DNA of 64,000 nt from Polyporus tsugae (GCA_024305745.1 JAHRBS010000003.1:2418001-2482000); one strand, 5' to 3'; shown: positions 35,820 to 47,770, numbered from the stretch's first letter. Numbers and translations are program-made. The notes: generated by a model not told the origin, from the letters alone.

Positions 35820-36080
35820 AAATAGGGTGAATTTTGACACTAGGATACGCGCGCTTTGCGGCGCCGCTATGGTGCCGGCGCAGTTCATATCGGGGAGGTA
35901 CCGTGACACCGCCAATTGCTTTGTCCAGGTGCCTCCAGTCGCTAGGGTCTCCGAAGCTATCTGATCCACGCGCTGCGTGCGAACAAGCGAACCAGGGTGG
36001 TCGTTTAATGCCCCCAATCCACAGACTCCGCTTTTGGTCGCACAACGGCGGCTTGCGCAGAATCTATATTTCAACGGTCA
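35820..36080 (+). promoter_or_regulatory. Conserved promoter block of unit R3
   Basis: TGACACTAGGAT at about 35835, followed by CCGCCAATTGCTTTGTCCAG near 35910. Ends about 145 nt before the ATG. Confidence 0.6.
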
Positions 36081-36225
36081 GTGTCCAACCACTGCTCCAA
36101 CCATCTCCCCTCAGCCACCCGCATACAAATCTCATCGCTTTGTCCCATTTCTTCCTCATCCAAACACGCTCCCGAGCGCACCCGTTGTCTAAAAATCACC
36201 AAAAACGCACAAGGACTGGTCTGAG

Positions 36226-38042
36226 ATGGTAAGCGGCGAGGACGCGCTCCGCCAGAAGCATCGTCTCCCGCCTGCCCTCCGAAAACAGGTGGGCAACGAC
36301 GCAAAGGTGAGCAAACCCATTTCTCCATGTGGAGGTCGAGATATCTGAACCCGCTTCGTAGTTGAGGGCCCACTGTCCGGTATACGGGACACCATTTGGC
36401 GGTCAAGCTGGGCCTCTCCCACGGGCGAACAAGCTGAACTACGTCCGTCGGAAGGAGCGCGAGCGGGAGGCAAAGGCAAAGGCAAAGGCAAAGGCAAGTC
36501 GGTCTGAGGGTGGTGACAAAGGTCAGGCCCGAGGTTCTGTGAGAAAGAGGGCTCAGGGGAGGAAGAACGTGAGTTTCATTTTTTGACTACCTCGGCACGC
36601 CACTGACAGGAAGCGCATACCGTCGTTATAGTCCTCAGCATCCGGTGGCACACTGCCGCCCGCTTTGGCAGGCGCTGCCACCACCCCGACGACTGCACCA
36701 CCACCTGCGCTCACGGACCCAACCACACCCAGCGACGAGCGCGCGCACACCGCATCGGTCCCTCAAGTGGTGTACTACCACTCGTGGTCCATCTACGACC
36801 CCCTCACCCCGGGAACGCCAGTTGACCAACATCCCCCGACCGCACCCGCGTACACTGTCCCCGACACAGCATATTATCAGCCACGGGCCCCGACTGGTGC
36901 ATATGAGCAGTACACCGTGGGCGCGTACAACTCGAGCCTCCACGTCGGATCGCAGCCCCCCCACGCCACTACCGTCGGCCCGAGCTCCAGCCCAGACGCG
37001 ACGTATGCAGGAGCCAACGCATATACCACGTACTCGCCCGCAGCCATGCCCGATCCGCAGACGAACAACGGAAGCCCTTCGATGTGCTCATCGCCGTCGC
37101 CTCTCGCGGTACAGGCTGAGAGCCGGGGAGCGAGCGTGACGCCACCGTCCGTCCACATTGCGTCTCAGCTCGATCCTGAACTATTGACCGCACAGCACAG
37201 CGCGGACCACTTCAATGCTGCCTACCAGGACTTCTTTATCCGTTCTTCCTCCGACAGTCATCGCTCGACCAGTCAGGCACTGGCCCCGTCGCTGAGCCGC
37301 CACTACGCCGATACGCCGCAGCTGGCGCACGACGGACCTGTTCCTCAGGTGCACCCTACTGAGTTCGCGGCCGCCGCCAACGCCTTCAGTGGAGCCTCTA
37401 CTCACGGGACGACAGAGCAAGATTTTTCCAAAGTCGGCCCAGTGTCCACGACCCACCCTGAAAGCGACCAACCTGTTGTCTGGTACGCACCACCCGCTGG
37501 AGTAGGGCATGTCGATCGCGAGGGATCGTACAACATGGAGAGCGGCGCGAACGACGGACACGACGTCCAAATCCCATACTCTCCCATCGCGCCGCCCGCG
37601 ACATCTACCTACGACATGCACCCGTCTCCACCCACTCCGCAGAGCTCGTACTCGGAGCTGGCGCAGGCCCTGCAGTTCTCTCCCCGCATGTTCACCCACG
37701 ACTGCGGCCCGTCTAGCGGGGAATGGTTTGGAGACAGCTCCGCGTACCACTGTCTCTGCAGTGCCTGACATGGCCCTCTACACCCAGTCCTCTAACGGCG
37801 GTGTGGGCATTCACTCCCCAGACATAGTCTTCCTCACTCCGGTGTACCCGGAAGACGTCATGATCAGCGAGGACGAATGTGTTCGCATCATCCAGGAGTG
37901 CTTCGACTATAGCGATCGTTTGTTATCGGAAATCAGGCTACTCCTCAGCCGGAGGGACGTCGCTACAGGACAGGGAGGCGACCGCATGTATCCCCAGAAT
38001 AGTCACCCAGCTCCCTGGGCGACCCAACACAGCAGCTCCTGA
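36226..38042 (+). pseudogene. Array family gene R3, frameshifted
   Basis: Exons 36226-36306, 36362-36568 and 36632 onward, introns 55 and 63 nt, phase 0. It is close to L2 and R5 in exons 1 and 2 (LRAHCPVYG, YVRRKERERE and an Ala-Lys run from GCAAAG repeats). In exon 3, near 37720 (CCGTCTAGCGGGGAATGG, against CCGTCCAGGCGGGACGG in R5), an indel shifts the frame. The open frame ends at 37768 after about 474 residues. The conserved end (ISEDECVRIIQECFDYSD) continues in another frame to 38042. The central segment is nearly the same as in R4. Confidence 0.8.
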
Positions 38043-38066
38043 TCACATTAATGTGGTCATGAGCTC

Positions 38067-38092
38067 GATGAACCTTGACACACATATCAACC
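38067..38092 (+). other. 3' tag of unit R3
   Basis: GAACCTTGACACACATATC, 25-50 nt after the terminal TGA. Hairpin arm GAACTTTGACACACATAGC. Confidence 0.85.
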
Positions 38093-38186
38093 GCTATCGG
38101 CTCATCGCCTCGCACAACCTCAGCCCAAAGTTACGCCCATGCCTTGGCGGGCCGAGAGCGGGACCCAGAGACCCTCATGCCCCAGA

Positions 38187-38232
38187 CTGATATTCCTCCA
38201 CCTTTCCTAAGACATGGTTGTGATTTACTCAC
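38187..38232 (-). other. Candidate antisense intron, unit R3 (46 nt)
   Basis: Minus-strand donor CG|GTGAGTAAATC and acceptor AATATCAG. Confidence 0.5.
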
Positions 38233-38337
38233 CGTTGTTGTAATAGTTTGGCCCAATGTACTGTTACTACCTATCATTCCCTCCCAATAGAGATCCATCC
38301 GAGTGGTAGGGGTACAGGTATCGCGCAGGCACGAACT

Positions 38338-38383
38338 GCTATGTGCAACAAAGTTTACAACTGTGAACTTTGACACACATAGC
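38338..38383. repeat. Hairpin of unit R3 (46 nt)
   Basis: GCTATGTG...CACATAGC. Here even the otherwise constant GGG/CCC is changed to GTG/CAC on both arms, and the tag shows the same change (CACATATC). Confidence 0.88.
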
Positions 38384-39775
38384 ACACCATTTAGCGCGAT
38401 TATCACGGACGTGTGGATTGAGGTCCGCTAGGGAGGGTTGCGTGTTGGACTTGCAGCAATAACGCCCGCAGGATCGAGTAGGCGCGCCAGCGGTGACCGC
38501 ACGAGAAAGTTGAGAACGGCAAGGGGAAGCTAGTGGCAAGGGGTGACAAGCCATGGAACATCGATGAGCGGTTGGAGCAGACTAGGCAGAACGGCGGCAA
38601 AGGACGCATCGATCTCAGAGGTTGCGGCCACGTTTCCGAAGCTCTGAGCGTCTCGCTTACTGCTTATGGTGACTTCCCCACATGGTAACTTCCGGGGGAC
38701 GCCGAGAATGCCACTTCCACACGAATTCACACAGCATCAGTAACTCGTACATGCCCCTGGACGACTTCACACTACATGCGCGGGTGCTAGGTTAGTAGTG
38801 CAGGTATACGATGTGAAAGTTTGCATGTGGTGCAAGTCCAATATTTGGGAAATAATGATAGCGATGTGGGAGCGATAGTGAATAATGCATGGTGTGCGCG
38901 GTGCGAAGAATACAAACGCGGTCCGGTTCAAACGTTTCAAGGCTCTGTCGATGTGCCATAACTCTGTCTATCGTTTCTGTATCTTGTATATGCTCATCTA
39001 TAGCTTCATTGATATGCAACATCGTCGGGTACTTGGTGGCGTCGACGCGTGGGGGCACATCCTGGCCGCCGCTACTACCTCAAGCACAGATCTTGCATCA
39101 CCGCCACTGCCCTTACAACGTCCGCGTGTCGGGATAAAGCGAGGACTGGCAACACATTCTCACGCATAGCAAACGGCCGTACTGGGAATAAGGCCTCAGG
39201 TCTCGAGGTGGAGCACATCTGGGTGTTCATATTGGGATATTGGAGCAGCGTGATTGGTCGGTACTGTAGGTTGCGCCGCGCCTCTCCGTACGGACGGCAC
39301 TTGAGCTTGAGCGCCGGTGTAGCCGGAGTGTCCTTCCACGCTTGGCGAGAGGCACGATCTATGTCCTCAAAGGTCTGAGGGATCCGACCACTCTCCCTAG
39401 CTGTACCGCCTTCCTGTGGCCTCGACGCATGACCTGCACGGCGGGCTGGATCTCCATAGACTCGGAGGACGCTGCGCACCGAGCTTCGCCCGCCGTGGTG
39501 ACATGACTCGCAGACTATCTGAGAGCATATGGTATGTGGAGAATATTTCTCCCCTGGTATGTCCGGTGTTTGGGTTCCGATCTCGGGCTGGGGTATCTGG
39601 ATCCACATCTCTGGTTACACAAAAATCTTTACTCCGCCGCGAGGTCGGCTTCCGCTTCTTCTCTGGAACATCGCCGCGCCACCCGACGTCCCGGCGTGGT
39701 TGGCAGTGATGCACGTGTTCCAGGGTCCAATGTTCAGTTTCTGAACCTGTCGCCGTTTGCAGCCCAGGCCAGTGT
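38384..39775. other. Spacer between units R3 and R4
   Basis: Unit-end element near 38560-38655 (CATCGATGAGCGGTTGG, GGCCACG). Then about 1 kb resembling the region upstream of R1, with a diverged conserved upstream block at about 39285-39420. No gene. Confidence 0.5.
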
Positions 39776-39790
39776 TCGATATATACATCA
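39776..39790 (+). promoter_or_regulatory. TATA-like element of R4
   Basis: GATATATACATC about 118 nt before the R4 start codon. Confidence 0.45.
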
Positions 39791-39897
39791 AGTTCGAGTA
39801 CTACGTCGCCAGCCAAAGCATCTACCCTTCAACTCTTCAAGTTACTCCATCTGTCCACTGTCATTATCATCCCATTCGCCCCATACCTCAGTCCACA

Positions 39898-42041
39898 ATG
39901 GTCGGGCAGTTCACTGGCAACACGCCCCTCACCGGCCATAATATCCAAGGCCACTCGGTGAGCGCGGTCCTTGTGAGAGAGGTGCCCGAGGAAGTGGTGA
40001 GATTCTATTCGTCCTACAAAGCATATACAATGACTCATTTGCAACACAGTTATCGACCTCAGTCACCCACTACGGAACACAAGGGCTGTTTGGAGAGCCG
40101 ACGCAAAGGACGGTCAAACATGATCGGGACAACGAGCGTAGGCGGAAGTGGAGGGCGACGCAGTCATCGAAGCGGAAGGCAAAGCTGAACAAGAAGGCTC
40201 AGTTTGAGGGGGTCTCTGGGGGAAGTGTAAGCCAAGCCGCAATAACACGCACAGTGGTGAGTTACTTACCTACTCTGATACAGGTCGGCGAAGCCAGGGG
40301 AGCCCCGACATTACCCCCCAATGCTCACGAACTCGGGCATACGTCCGGCCACTGGCAGGGGATATCTGATTCCCATCCTCCCCTTCTCCATGGATCTCCC
40401 CTTCCCAGTCCGCTCGTCCTTGGATCGAGCCCTTCTCCCAGCATCGTAAGCTCTCCCTCCTCGCAAGAGGGCACCACTCCCAGTGCGAATACAAATACGC
40501 CTCTTGCACAAGGCCAGCTGCTTCGTGAGTGGACCCCGTACTCGCTCCCCGATGCCCCGAGTGGCGCTCCAACGTTCAACCATGCACCCACGACATCTGC
40601 GACCCCTGGAGGAGGCCGCCACAACGAGCTCTCTTGTCCCGCTCACGTAACTGGGCCGGGGAGGGGATGTCCCTGCTTTAGCACAGACGTCTGCGCCGCC
40701 GCATCCCGCACCGACAGCCCCAACTCTTCGCAGTACGACGGGCCTATAGATCAGGGCCACACGCGTCCGACCTACAACGAGTACGCAACGTGGACGGCAG
40801 GGAACTCTCCTGGCAGCCATGGATGCGAAAATTTCGTCGGTTTCCCTCCCATCGCATATCATACCTCTACGGCGTTCGTCACCGACTTCGACCAGTACCA
40901 CATGGGTATGCACGACGTGCGCTATTCCGGTGCCCATCTCCAACCACCGTCCCCGTATGTCACTACTGGTGCGCTAAACTCTAGCCCAGACGCGACCTAT
41001 GTGGCGGACGACTCCACCAAACACTTTCACGCAACCACACCCGGTCTGGAGACGGACCACGGGGGCCGCTCGACGACCTCGTCGCAGCCACCACCGACGT
41101 TCTGGTCTGAGAGCCCAGAGGCCTTGAACGCGCCGCCACCGTCCGCCTACACCACGTCCGGGTTCGGTCCGGACTTGTCGACCGCGCAGGAGAACGGAAG
41201 GAGCGCGAACCACTTCAATGCTGCCTACCAGGACTTCTTTGTCCGTTCTTCCTCGGACAGTCATCGCTCGACTGGTCAAGCACTGACCCCGTCGCTGAGC
41301 CGCCACTACGCCGATACGCCGCAGCTGGCGCACGACGGACCTGTTCCTCAGGCGCATCCTACTGAGTTCGTGGCCGCCGCCAACGCCTTTGGTGGAGCCT
41401 CTACTCACGGGACGACAGAGCAAGATTTTGCCAACGCCGGCCCTGTATCCACGATTCACCCTGAGAGTGACCAACCTGTTGTCTGGTACGCACCGCCTGC
41501 TGTCGTAGCGCATGTCGATCGTGAGCGATCGTACGACATCGAGAGGGGCGCGAACGACGGATGCGAGGCCCAAATCCACTACCCTGCCCTCGCGCCACCC
41601 GCGACGTCGACCTACGAAGGCGACATGCACTCGTCTCCGCCCACTCCGCAGAGCTCGTACTCGGAGCTGGCGCAGGCCCTGCAGTATCCTCCCCGCGCCT
41701 TCATCGACGACCGCGCCCCGTCCAGCGCGAACGGTTCGGCAACAGCTTCGCGTACCATCGCCTCTGCGGAGCTTGACACGCCCCTCTACATCTACACCTC
41801 CAACGGCGGTGTAGGTGTCCACTCCCCGGGCCTAGTCTTCCTCGCCCCACCATGCTCGCAAGATGTCGCAATCAGCGAGGAGGAATGCGCTCGCATCATC
41901 CAGGAATGCTTCGACTACAGCGATCATCTGTTGTCCGATATCTCGTCACTACTCCTCGACATGGACTTCGCGACTGGACAGTCGAGCGATGTCAGCCAGG
42001 AGCTCCTGACTAACTCTACGTGGACAGAAGCATCCATCTGA
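39898..42041 (+). CDS. Array family protein R4, intact and chimeric
   Basis: Exons 39898-39996, 40050-40226 and 40284-42041, introns 53 and 57 nt, phase 0, 677 residues. Exons 1 and 2 are of the R1 type (FTGNTPLTGHNIQGHSV, then LSTSVTHYGTQGLFGE and the basic DRDNERRRKWRATQSSKRK). The second half of exon 3 is of the L2/R3/R5 type (SSDSHRSTGQALTPSLSRHY, SYSELAQALQYPP, ISEEECARIIQECFDYSD). The gene thus joins an R1-type 5' end to an R3-type body, presumably by recombination, with all frames kept. Like its relatives it has no signal peptide or membrane span. Function is unknown. Confidence 0.8.
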
Positions 42042-42062
42042 ACTGAACAACCCATATCAACC
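42036..42062 (+). other. 3' tag of unit R4
   Basis: GAACTGAACAACCCATATC, overlapping the stop codon. Hairpin arm AAACTGTACAACCCATAGC. Confidence 0.85.
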
Positions 42063-42150
42063 CCTCAGTCTATCCTCGGGTACAATGTCAGCAAATTGCG
42101 CCGATGCAACTGCGAAGCTGAACGTGGACCTCGGACGAGACCAAGAGACT

Positions 42151-42198
42151 CTATCCATTTCCTAATCTCTTCCCTAGATACGTTTATGATGTACTCAC
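42151..42198 (-). other. Candidate antisense intron, unit R4 (48 nt)
   Basis: Minus-strand donor CG|GTGAGTACATC and acceptor AATGGATAG. Confidence 0.5.
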
Positions 42199-42312
42199 CG
42201 CTGTTCACCCGGCGTGCTCCGAGTCTACCAGATGTATCCCCCCCTGTAATAGCCTGAGTCCCAGTCTGAGTTAATTTCTGAACGACGAGGAGGTGCCGCG
42301 CGGGGATGAACT

Positions 42313-42358
42313 GCTATGGATTATACAGGTTGTCCATCCAAACTGTACAACCCATAGC
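42313..42358. repeat. Hairpin of unit R4 (46 nt)
   Basis: GCTATGG...CCCATAGC with inner ACAGGTTG/CAAACTGT pairing. 251 nt from the tag. Confidence 0.85.
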
Positions 42359-43369
42359 AACCCATCCTGAATGCGACCGTGATATGTCCGCCAAGTGAAC
42401 ATCGGCAGGAACTTCAGAACGAGATTGAAGGTAGACGGTTGTCGAGTTGCGCCTCCTACGGGAGCTTTGGTCATTAGTACTGGTGCGTGAGGGGGCTCGA
42501 GAGGAGACCAAATGAGGAAGTCCAGGAGAGCCGGTGGAAGAAAGCTGGCAGGGAGAAGCTGTTGAGAGCGGAACATCATCGATGTGCGGTGGAAGGCATC
42601 AATCAATCTTGTGGCCACGTTCCAGCTTTGCGCGTCTCGCTTACTCGTTTTGGTCACTCAGCCGAGTCGGCCCAGTGCCGGCCCGCTCGAGTCTGTGGGC
42701 TCGGAGAGGCTCGATTGGCACTTTGAGACCACTTCAACTTGTTCTCGTCTTCGTTCGTCATTCTCCTCGAGTCTCCCTCATGCCATATGGAATTGAAGAG
42801 AAAGGTGAAGAAATGAACAGAGAACTGGTCTAGTATGGCATCTGGATTGAGTGATAGACACTTTACGGAAGTTCCTCTGAGGTTTAATGTTGGAAGTCGT
42901 TCAATGAAGCACTGGCAGTGAAGGCTGTCGGGAACCGCTTGCTATAGGTTAACATCACGCGGGATTCCCGATCAGATACAGAAACTAGTAGGTATAGTAC
43001 AACACTGTTGTCTGAGTCCGCCGGCCACCAACGACCCGAAGACCAGCAGCCCATCACTGGGTTCTAGCATTGTGAAGTTTTGTGTCGACAGTTATGATTG
43101 TAGACAGCCATGACAGAAGCCGATAAGGTACATAGATTCCGAGAGCACTCCTCCCGCTATTCCTCGCTCACTCTGCATATCGGACCCCGCCGCGGCATCG
43201 CCAACACTTCCCAAGGCCGGCATCTTGTGGAAAAGCAAGTGTCAACAGCGCAGTTTCACGCATAGCGGACATTATGGCACGAAAGAGCTAGACCAAGTAC
43301 TTCCGATCCTGAGCGCTACAATTAAAGCAGTGTTATTCGTCCGTGTTGCGGGCCGCCAAGTTCAGCCTC
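42359..43369. other. Spacer between units R4 and R5
   Basis: Unit-end element near 42577-42650 (CATCGATGTGCGGTGG, GTGGCCACG). From about 43.0 kb the unit start resembles that of R3. A 128-codon minus-strand frame (42271-42657) crosses the R4 hairpin but is not kept in other units. Confidence 0.5.
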
Positions 43370-43540
43370 GAGTCATAAGTACCATCCGAGTCGGTCGAGG
43401 CATGTGCGGCATAAGGTTACGTCGACTCGTAGAGACTAGGCGAGGAGCACAAGGACTGCCTGAAATGGCTACCGAGGGACTCCGGCGGGGGAAGGGCTTC
43501 TGGTGGAAATTTGGGTGAGGGTTTTCCCATAACTGGCCCG
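43370..43540 (+). repeat. Conserved upstream block of unit R5
   Basis: Nucleotide match to the L2 and R3 blocks (CGAGTCATA..., GAGACTAGGCGAGGAGCA). The peptide reading is broken. Confidence 0.45.
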
Positions 43541-43744
43541 GTTGCGCAACATCGATCCTACGTACCTCACATTATCATCTGGGCAGCACCTTGGCTGCTT
43601 CATTCACGGGTGCATATTACGGATTCCAGGGATATTATATTTCACGCTTGTCGAGGAAATGGACGGACCGACTCCGCAGAACGAGACCGTGCGATCGACG
43701 GGTATACTTGTCGGCGCCATGAAACAGATTCCTCTCCCAATGAA

Positions 43745-44020
43745 GGGGTGCATTCTGACACTAGGATATGCGCGCTCTTGCAGGGCCGCCATTTGCATCA
43801 CAATCGTGTCCGGTGCCTGCGCAGTTCATATCCGGGAGGCACCGTGACACCGCCGATTGCTTTGTCCAGGTGCCGCCAGTCGCCAGGGTCTCCGAAGCTA
43901 TCTGATCCACGCGCTGCGTGCGAACAAGCGGACCGGGGTCATCGCTTATTGCCCCCAATCCACAGACCTGCTTTTGGTCGGACGCCGGCGGCTTGCGCAG
44001 GATCTGTATTTCAACGGTCA
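43745..44020 (+). promoter_or_regulatory. Conserved promoter block of unit R5
   Basis: TGACACTAGGAT at about 43758 and CCGATTGCTTTGTCCAGGTG at about 43853. Confidence 0.6.
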
Positions 44021-44165
44021 GTCTCCAACCACTGCTCCAACCACCTCCCCTCGGCCACCCACAAACGAACCTCATTGCTTTTTTCCATTTCTTCTTCATC
44101 CAAACACGCTCCCGAGCGCACCCGTTGTCTAAAAGTCACCCAAAACGCACAAGGACTGCTCCGAG

Positions 44166-45942
44166 ATGGCAAGCGGCGAGGATGAACTACGGCAGAAACA
44201 TCGACTGCCACCTGCCCTCCGAAAACAGGTGGGCAACGACGAAAAGGTGAGCATACCCATTTCTCCATGTGGAGGTCGATATATCTGAACCCGCTCGGCA
44301 GTTGAGGGCCCACTGTCCCGTTTACGGTACGGCGTTTGGCGGTCAGGCTGGGCCTCTCCCACGGGCGAACAGGCTGAACTACGTCCGTCGGAAAGAGCGC
44401 GAGCGGGAGGCAAAGGCAAAGGCAAAGGCAAAGGCGAGTCGGTCTGGGGGTGGTGACAAAGGTCAGGCTGGAGGTTCTGTGAGACAGAGGGCTCAGGGGA
44501 GGAAGAACGTGAGTTTCATTCTTTGACTACCTCAGCATGCCACTGACAGGGCGCGCATACCGTTGTTATAGTCCTCCTCATCCGGTGGCACACTGCCGCC
44601 CGCTTTGGCAGGCGCTGCCACCACCCCGACGACTGCACCACCTGCTCTCACGGACCCAACCACACCCAGCGACGAGTGCGCGCACACCGCATCGGTCCCT
44701 CAAGCGGCGTACTACCACGAGTGGTCGATCTACGATCCCCCCACCCCGGTAACGCACGTTGACCAACATCCCCCGACCCCACCCGCGTACACTGTCCCGG
44801 ACCCAGACTATTATCAGCCACCGATCCCAACAGGTGCGTATGAGCAGTCTACCAGGGGCGCACACAACTTCGGCCTCCACGTCGGATTGCAGGCCCCGCA
44901 CGCCGCTACTGTCGGGCCCAGCTCTAGCCCAGATGCGACGTACATGGTCGGCAACGTCTACGCCGCAACCTGTCCCACAACCACCCACGGTCTGGAAATA
45001 GACAACGGAAGCCCCTCGACAGGCTCACCGCCGGCGGTCTGGTCTGAGAGTGCGGACTGGGTGAGCACGACGCCACCATCCGCTCCCATCGGGTCCCAGC
45101 TCGATCCTGAACTGTTGACCGCACAGGACGGCATGGGCCACTTCAATCCTGTCTACCACGGCCTATCTGTCCGTTCTTCTTCGGACAGTCATTACTCGAC
45201 CAGCCAAGGGCTGAGCGAGCACTACGCCGACACGCCACACCCGGCGCACGACGGACCTGTTCCTCAGGCCCATCCTACCGAGTTCGCGGCCATCGACAAC
45301 GCCGTCGGCGCATCCTCCAACCACGGGACGACAGAGCAAGGTCCTGGCGAGGCTCACGCGACCCAGCCTGCTGGCGACCAATCTGTCGTCTGGCCGGCTG
45401 GAGTAGGGCATGTCGATCGCGAGGGGTTGTACGACATAGAGAGCGGCGCGAACGACGGACACGATGTCCAAACCCCATACTCTCCCATCGCGCCGCCCAC
45501 GACGCCTACCTACGGCATGCACCCGTCTCCACCCACTCCGCAGAGCTCGTACTCGGAGCTGGCGCAGGCCCTGCAGTTCTCTCCCCGCATGTTCACCCAC
45601 GACTGCGGCCCGTCCAGGCGGGACGGTTCGGGGACAGCTCCGCATATCACCCCCTCTGCAGTGCCTGACATGCCCCGCTACATCCACACCTCCAACGGCG
45701 ATGTGGGCATCCCCTCCCAGGGCCCAGTCGTCTTCACCCCGCCGTACCCGCAAGACGTAATTATCAGCGAGGACGAATGCGCTCGCATCATTCAGGAGTG
45801 CTTCGACTATAGCGAGCCCTTGTTGTCAGAGATCTCATCGCTACTCTCCACCCTAAGGGCAGACTCCTTCGCGACAGGACAAGCACGCGATGCCAACCAG
45901 CAGCTTCTGACCACTTGGATGTGGCAAGAAGCTCGCGTTTGA
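44166..45942 (+). CDS. Array family protein R5, intact
   Basis: Exons 44166-44246, 44302-44508 and 44572-45942, introns 55 and 63 nt, phase 0, 552 residues. The short exon 1 (ASGEDELRQKHRLPPALRK) and exon 2 (LRAHCPVYG, YVRRKERERE, Ala-Lys run) mark the L2/R3/R5 type. The C-terminal segment ISEDECARIIQECFDYSE is followed by LLSEISSLL and a short insertion before DSFATGQARD. The C-terminal third agrees with R3, the middle (HPTEFAAIDNAVG) with L2. The spacer after the gene is shared in inverted orientation with the region after L2. Function is unknown. Confidence 0.8.
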
Positions 45943-45962
45943 CCGTATTACCCATATCGACC
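45936..45962 (+). other. 3' tag of unit R5
   Basis: GACCGTATTACCCATATC, starting inside the stop codon. Hairpin arm GACCGTATTACCCATAAC. Confidence 0.88.
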
Positions 45963-46049
45963 CCCTGTGGTCACCGCCGGGCATACCCTCAGCGGACTGC
46001 ACTCATGCAGATCAGGCTGGATGTTCACCTCGGGCGGGACCACCAATGA

Positions 46050-46098
46050 CTCATGCTATTCCATATCTCATATAGATACATTGTTTGTGTATACTCAC
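46050..46098 (-). other. Candidate antisense intron, unit R5 (49 nt)
   Basis: Minus-strand donor GAG|GTGAGTATAC and acceptor AGCATGAG, followed by TCATTGGTGGTC as in L2. Confidence 0.5.
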
Positions 46099-46213
46099 CT
46101 CAGTTACCTGCTCCATTGACCCAATGTAAAGGTCTCGATTACTGCGTGTAATACCCATCGGTATCGGTGCAAGTGGCTGTTTCTGGTTCCCGACGAATCG
46201 CGTATGAATGAAC

Positions 46214-46260
46214 TGCTATGGGCAATAAGGTTTGACGTTTCAGACCGTATTACCCATAAC
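46214..46260. repeat. Hairpin of unit R5 (47 nt)
   Basis: GCTATGGGCAATA...TATTACCCATAAC. 251 nt from the tag, whose core it repeats with one mismatch. Confidence 0.85.
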
Positions 46261-47499
46261 AAACCATTCTAGGTGAGTGCGACTGTGGTGAATCCGTCTA
46301 AACGAGGGTTGCTATGTTGAAGGTCTGTGCTGCGGGGCCGTCGTCGGGAAACCATATGTTCCTGCAAGCCATAGAATTGCAAGCCTGAGATGTGCGTATA
46401 CCAAAAATATCAAGAAGGTTATTGAAAATCAGTGACAAGCTAAGGAAGGGTGATGGTGGTGAAAGCAGACCCGGTACGGCGAGCATCGATCAAATTTTCC
46501 AGGAAGCTGTGGCCACGTTTCGGCTCGGGCGTCTCGCTTACTGCTTTTGGTGAGCTCTCACGGCGCCTGGTCGGTCCGCGGACGCCGGACGGATCTCCGA
46601 CGACGACTCGTCTCTGTGCTACTTTCAACTTTCAAGTGTAGAACCAGGCTCGGTTGACTCTCCAACACTTACGTGGATCATTTTGTCATACCAGGTGAAG
46701 CGGCATGATGGCGCCAGCCTGCCGCTGGATCTGGCGGCAACGCCGCCGGTCGGTATGCCATGGCCGCAGCCTGAGCCTGAGTGCCACTGGTCAACCTCTA
46801 GGCTCGAGTCGGACTGGGCACTGTACTGCCTGCCGAATTCCTACCAGAACTTTCTGGCGCGATATAGAGAGTACACCCTGGCGCATCTGGTCTTTTTACA
46901 GTATTGATACTAATACACCTGGGACTTGGACAAGTCACTATGCTGTTCTCACATAGTCGTCTGGACGATTGCACTGCGTATACTACTAGTACTGTCAGTG
47001 TGTGTTGAAGACTTGCGCAGGTGCAACACTGTACTCCGAACCGATTCGCCATTGAAGGCCTATCTCTAATCAAAAAATCCCTATTGACCATGTTGAAGAT
47101 AATCACCCTCGTTCATGCTGAGGGGAAACGTCCCATTTTCAGCCATAATTGTCAAATTATTGTCATTGTCCAGCCTGCACTTAATCTCTCCACATCCATC
47201 GCTGCTCCCGCCCACATGCTCCCGTCCTAGTACTGCGAAGCCTCTTTCCGCTAGTTACGCTGCCATGAGACGTGCCGATGTAATACGGGGCTTCCGAGGG
47301 ACGTCTCCCCGCTATTCTTCGCCCGCGCTTCTAAGGCCGCGTCACCACCCTCTCCGACCAACGTCCGAATCTTGTGATGAAGCAAGCGGATTCTCGTGCA
47401 CAGCGAACACAGGGCATCAGGAACACAGAACACTGCTGATCTGACGCACTGCAATTTCCGCGGTTCATTCATCTGCGTTGTGGGCCCTCGGGATCTGCC
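46261..47499. other. Spacer between units R5 and R6
   Basis: Inverted counterpart of about 4.7-5.8 kb. Unit-end element near 46482-46545 (GTGGCCACG, GGGCGTCTCGCTTACTG). No gene called. Confidence 0.55.
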
Positions 47500-47770
47500 T
47501 ATTCACTGGCATACGGTCGTGCGTGCCCGTGCGGCGGAAGGTGGCGTCGACTCGTGGTGACTACGCGAGAACACAAGGCATACCTAAAAGAGTTACTGAG
47601 GAACTCCGACGAGGAAGGGCTTCTCTTGGAAACGGGCGAGCGTTTTCCCGTGGAACAGGCCGGTGCCACTCGGCGGGGATCGAGCTTGCGCTTCTCGCGT
47701 TTTCCTGAGTGGGTTGTCCTGGAAAGCAGGCTGTTCGTTTTATCCGCCGGTGGGCATTACAGAATGTAGA
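47500..47770 (+). repeat. Conserved upstream block of unit R6
   Basis: Close copy of the L1 block (reading REHKAYLKELLRNSDEEG on the plus strand, ending FVLSAGGHYRM). Confidence 0.45.
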
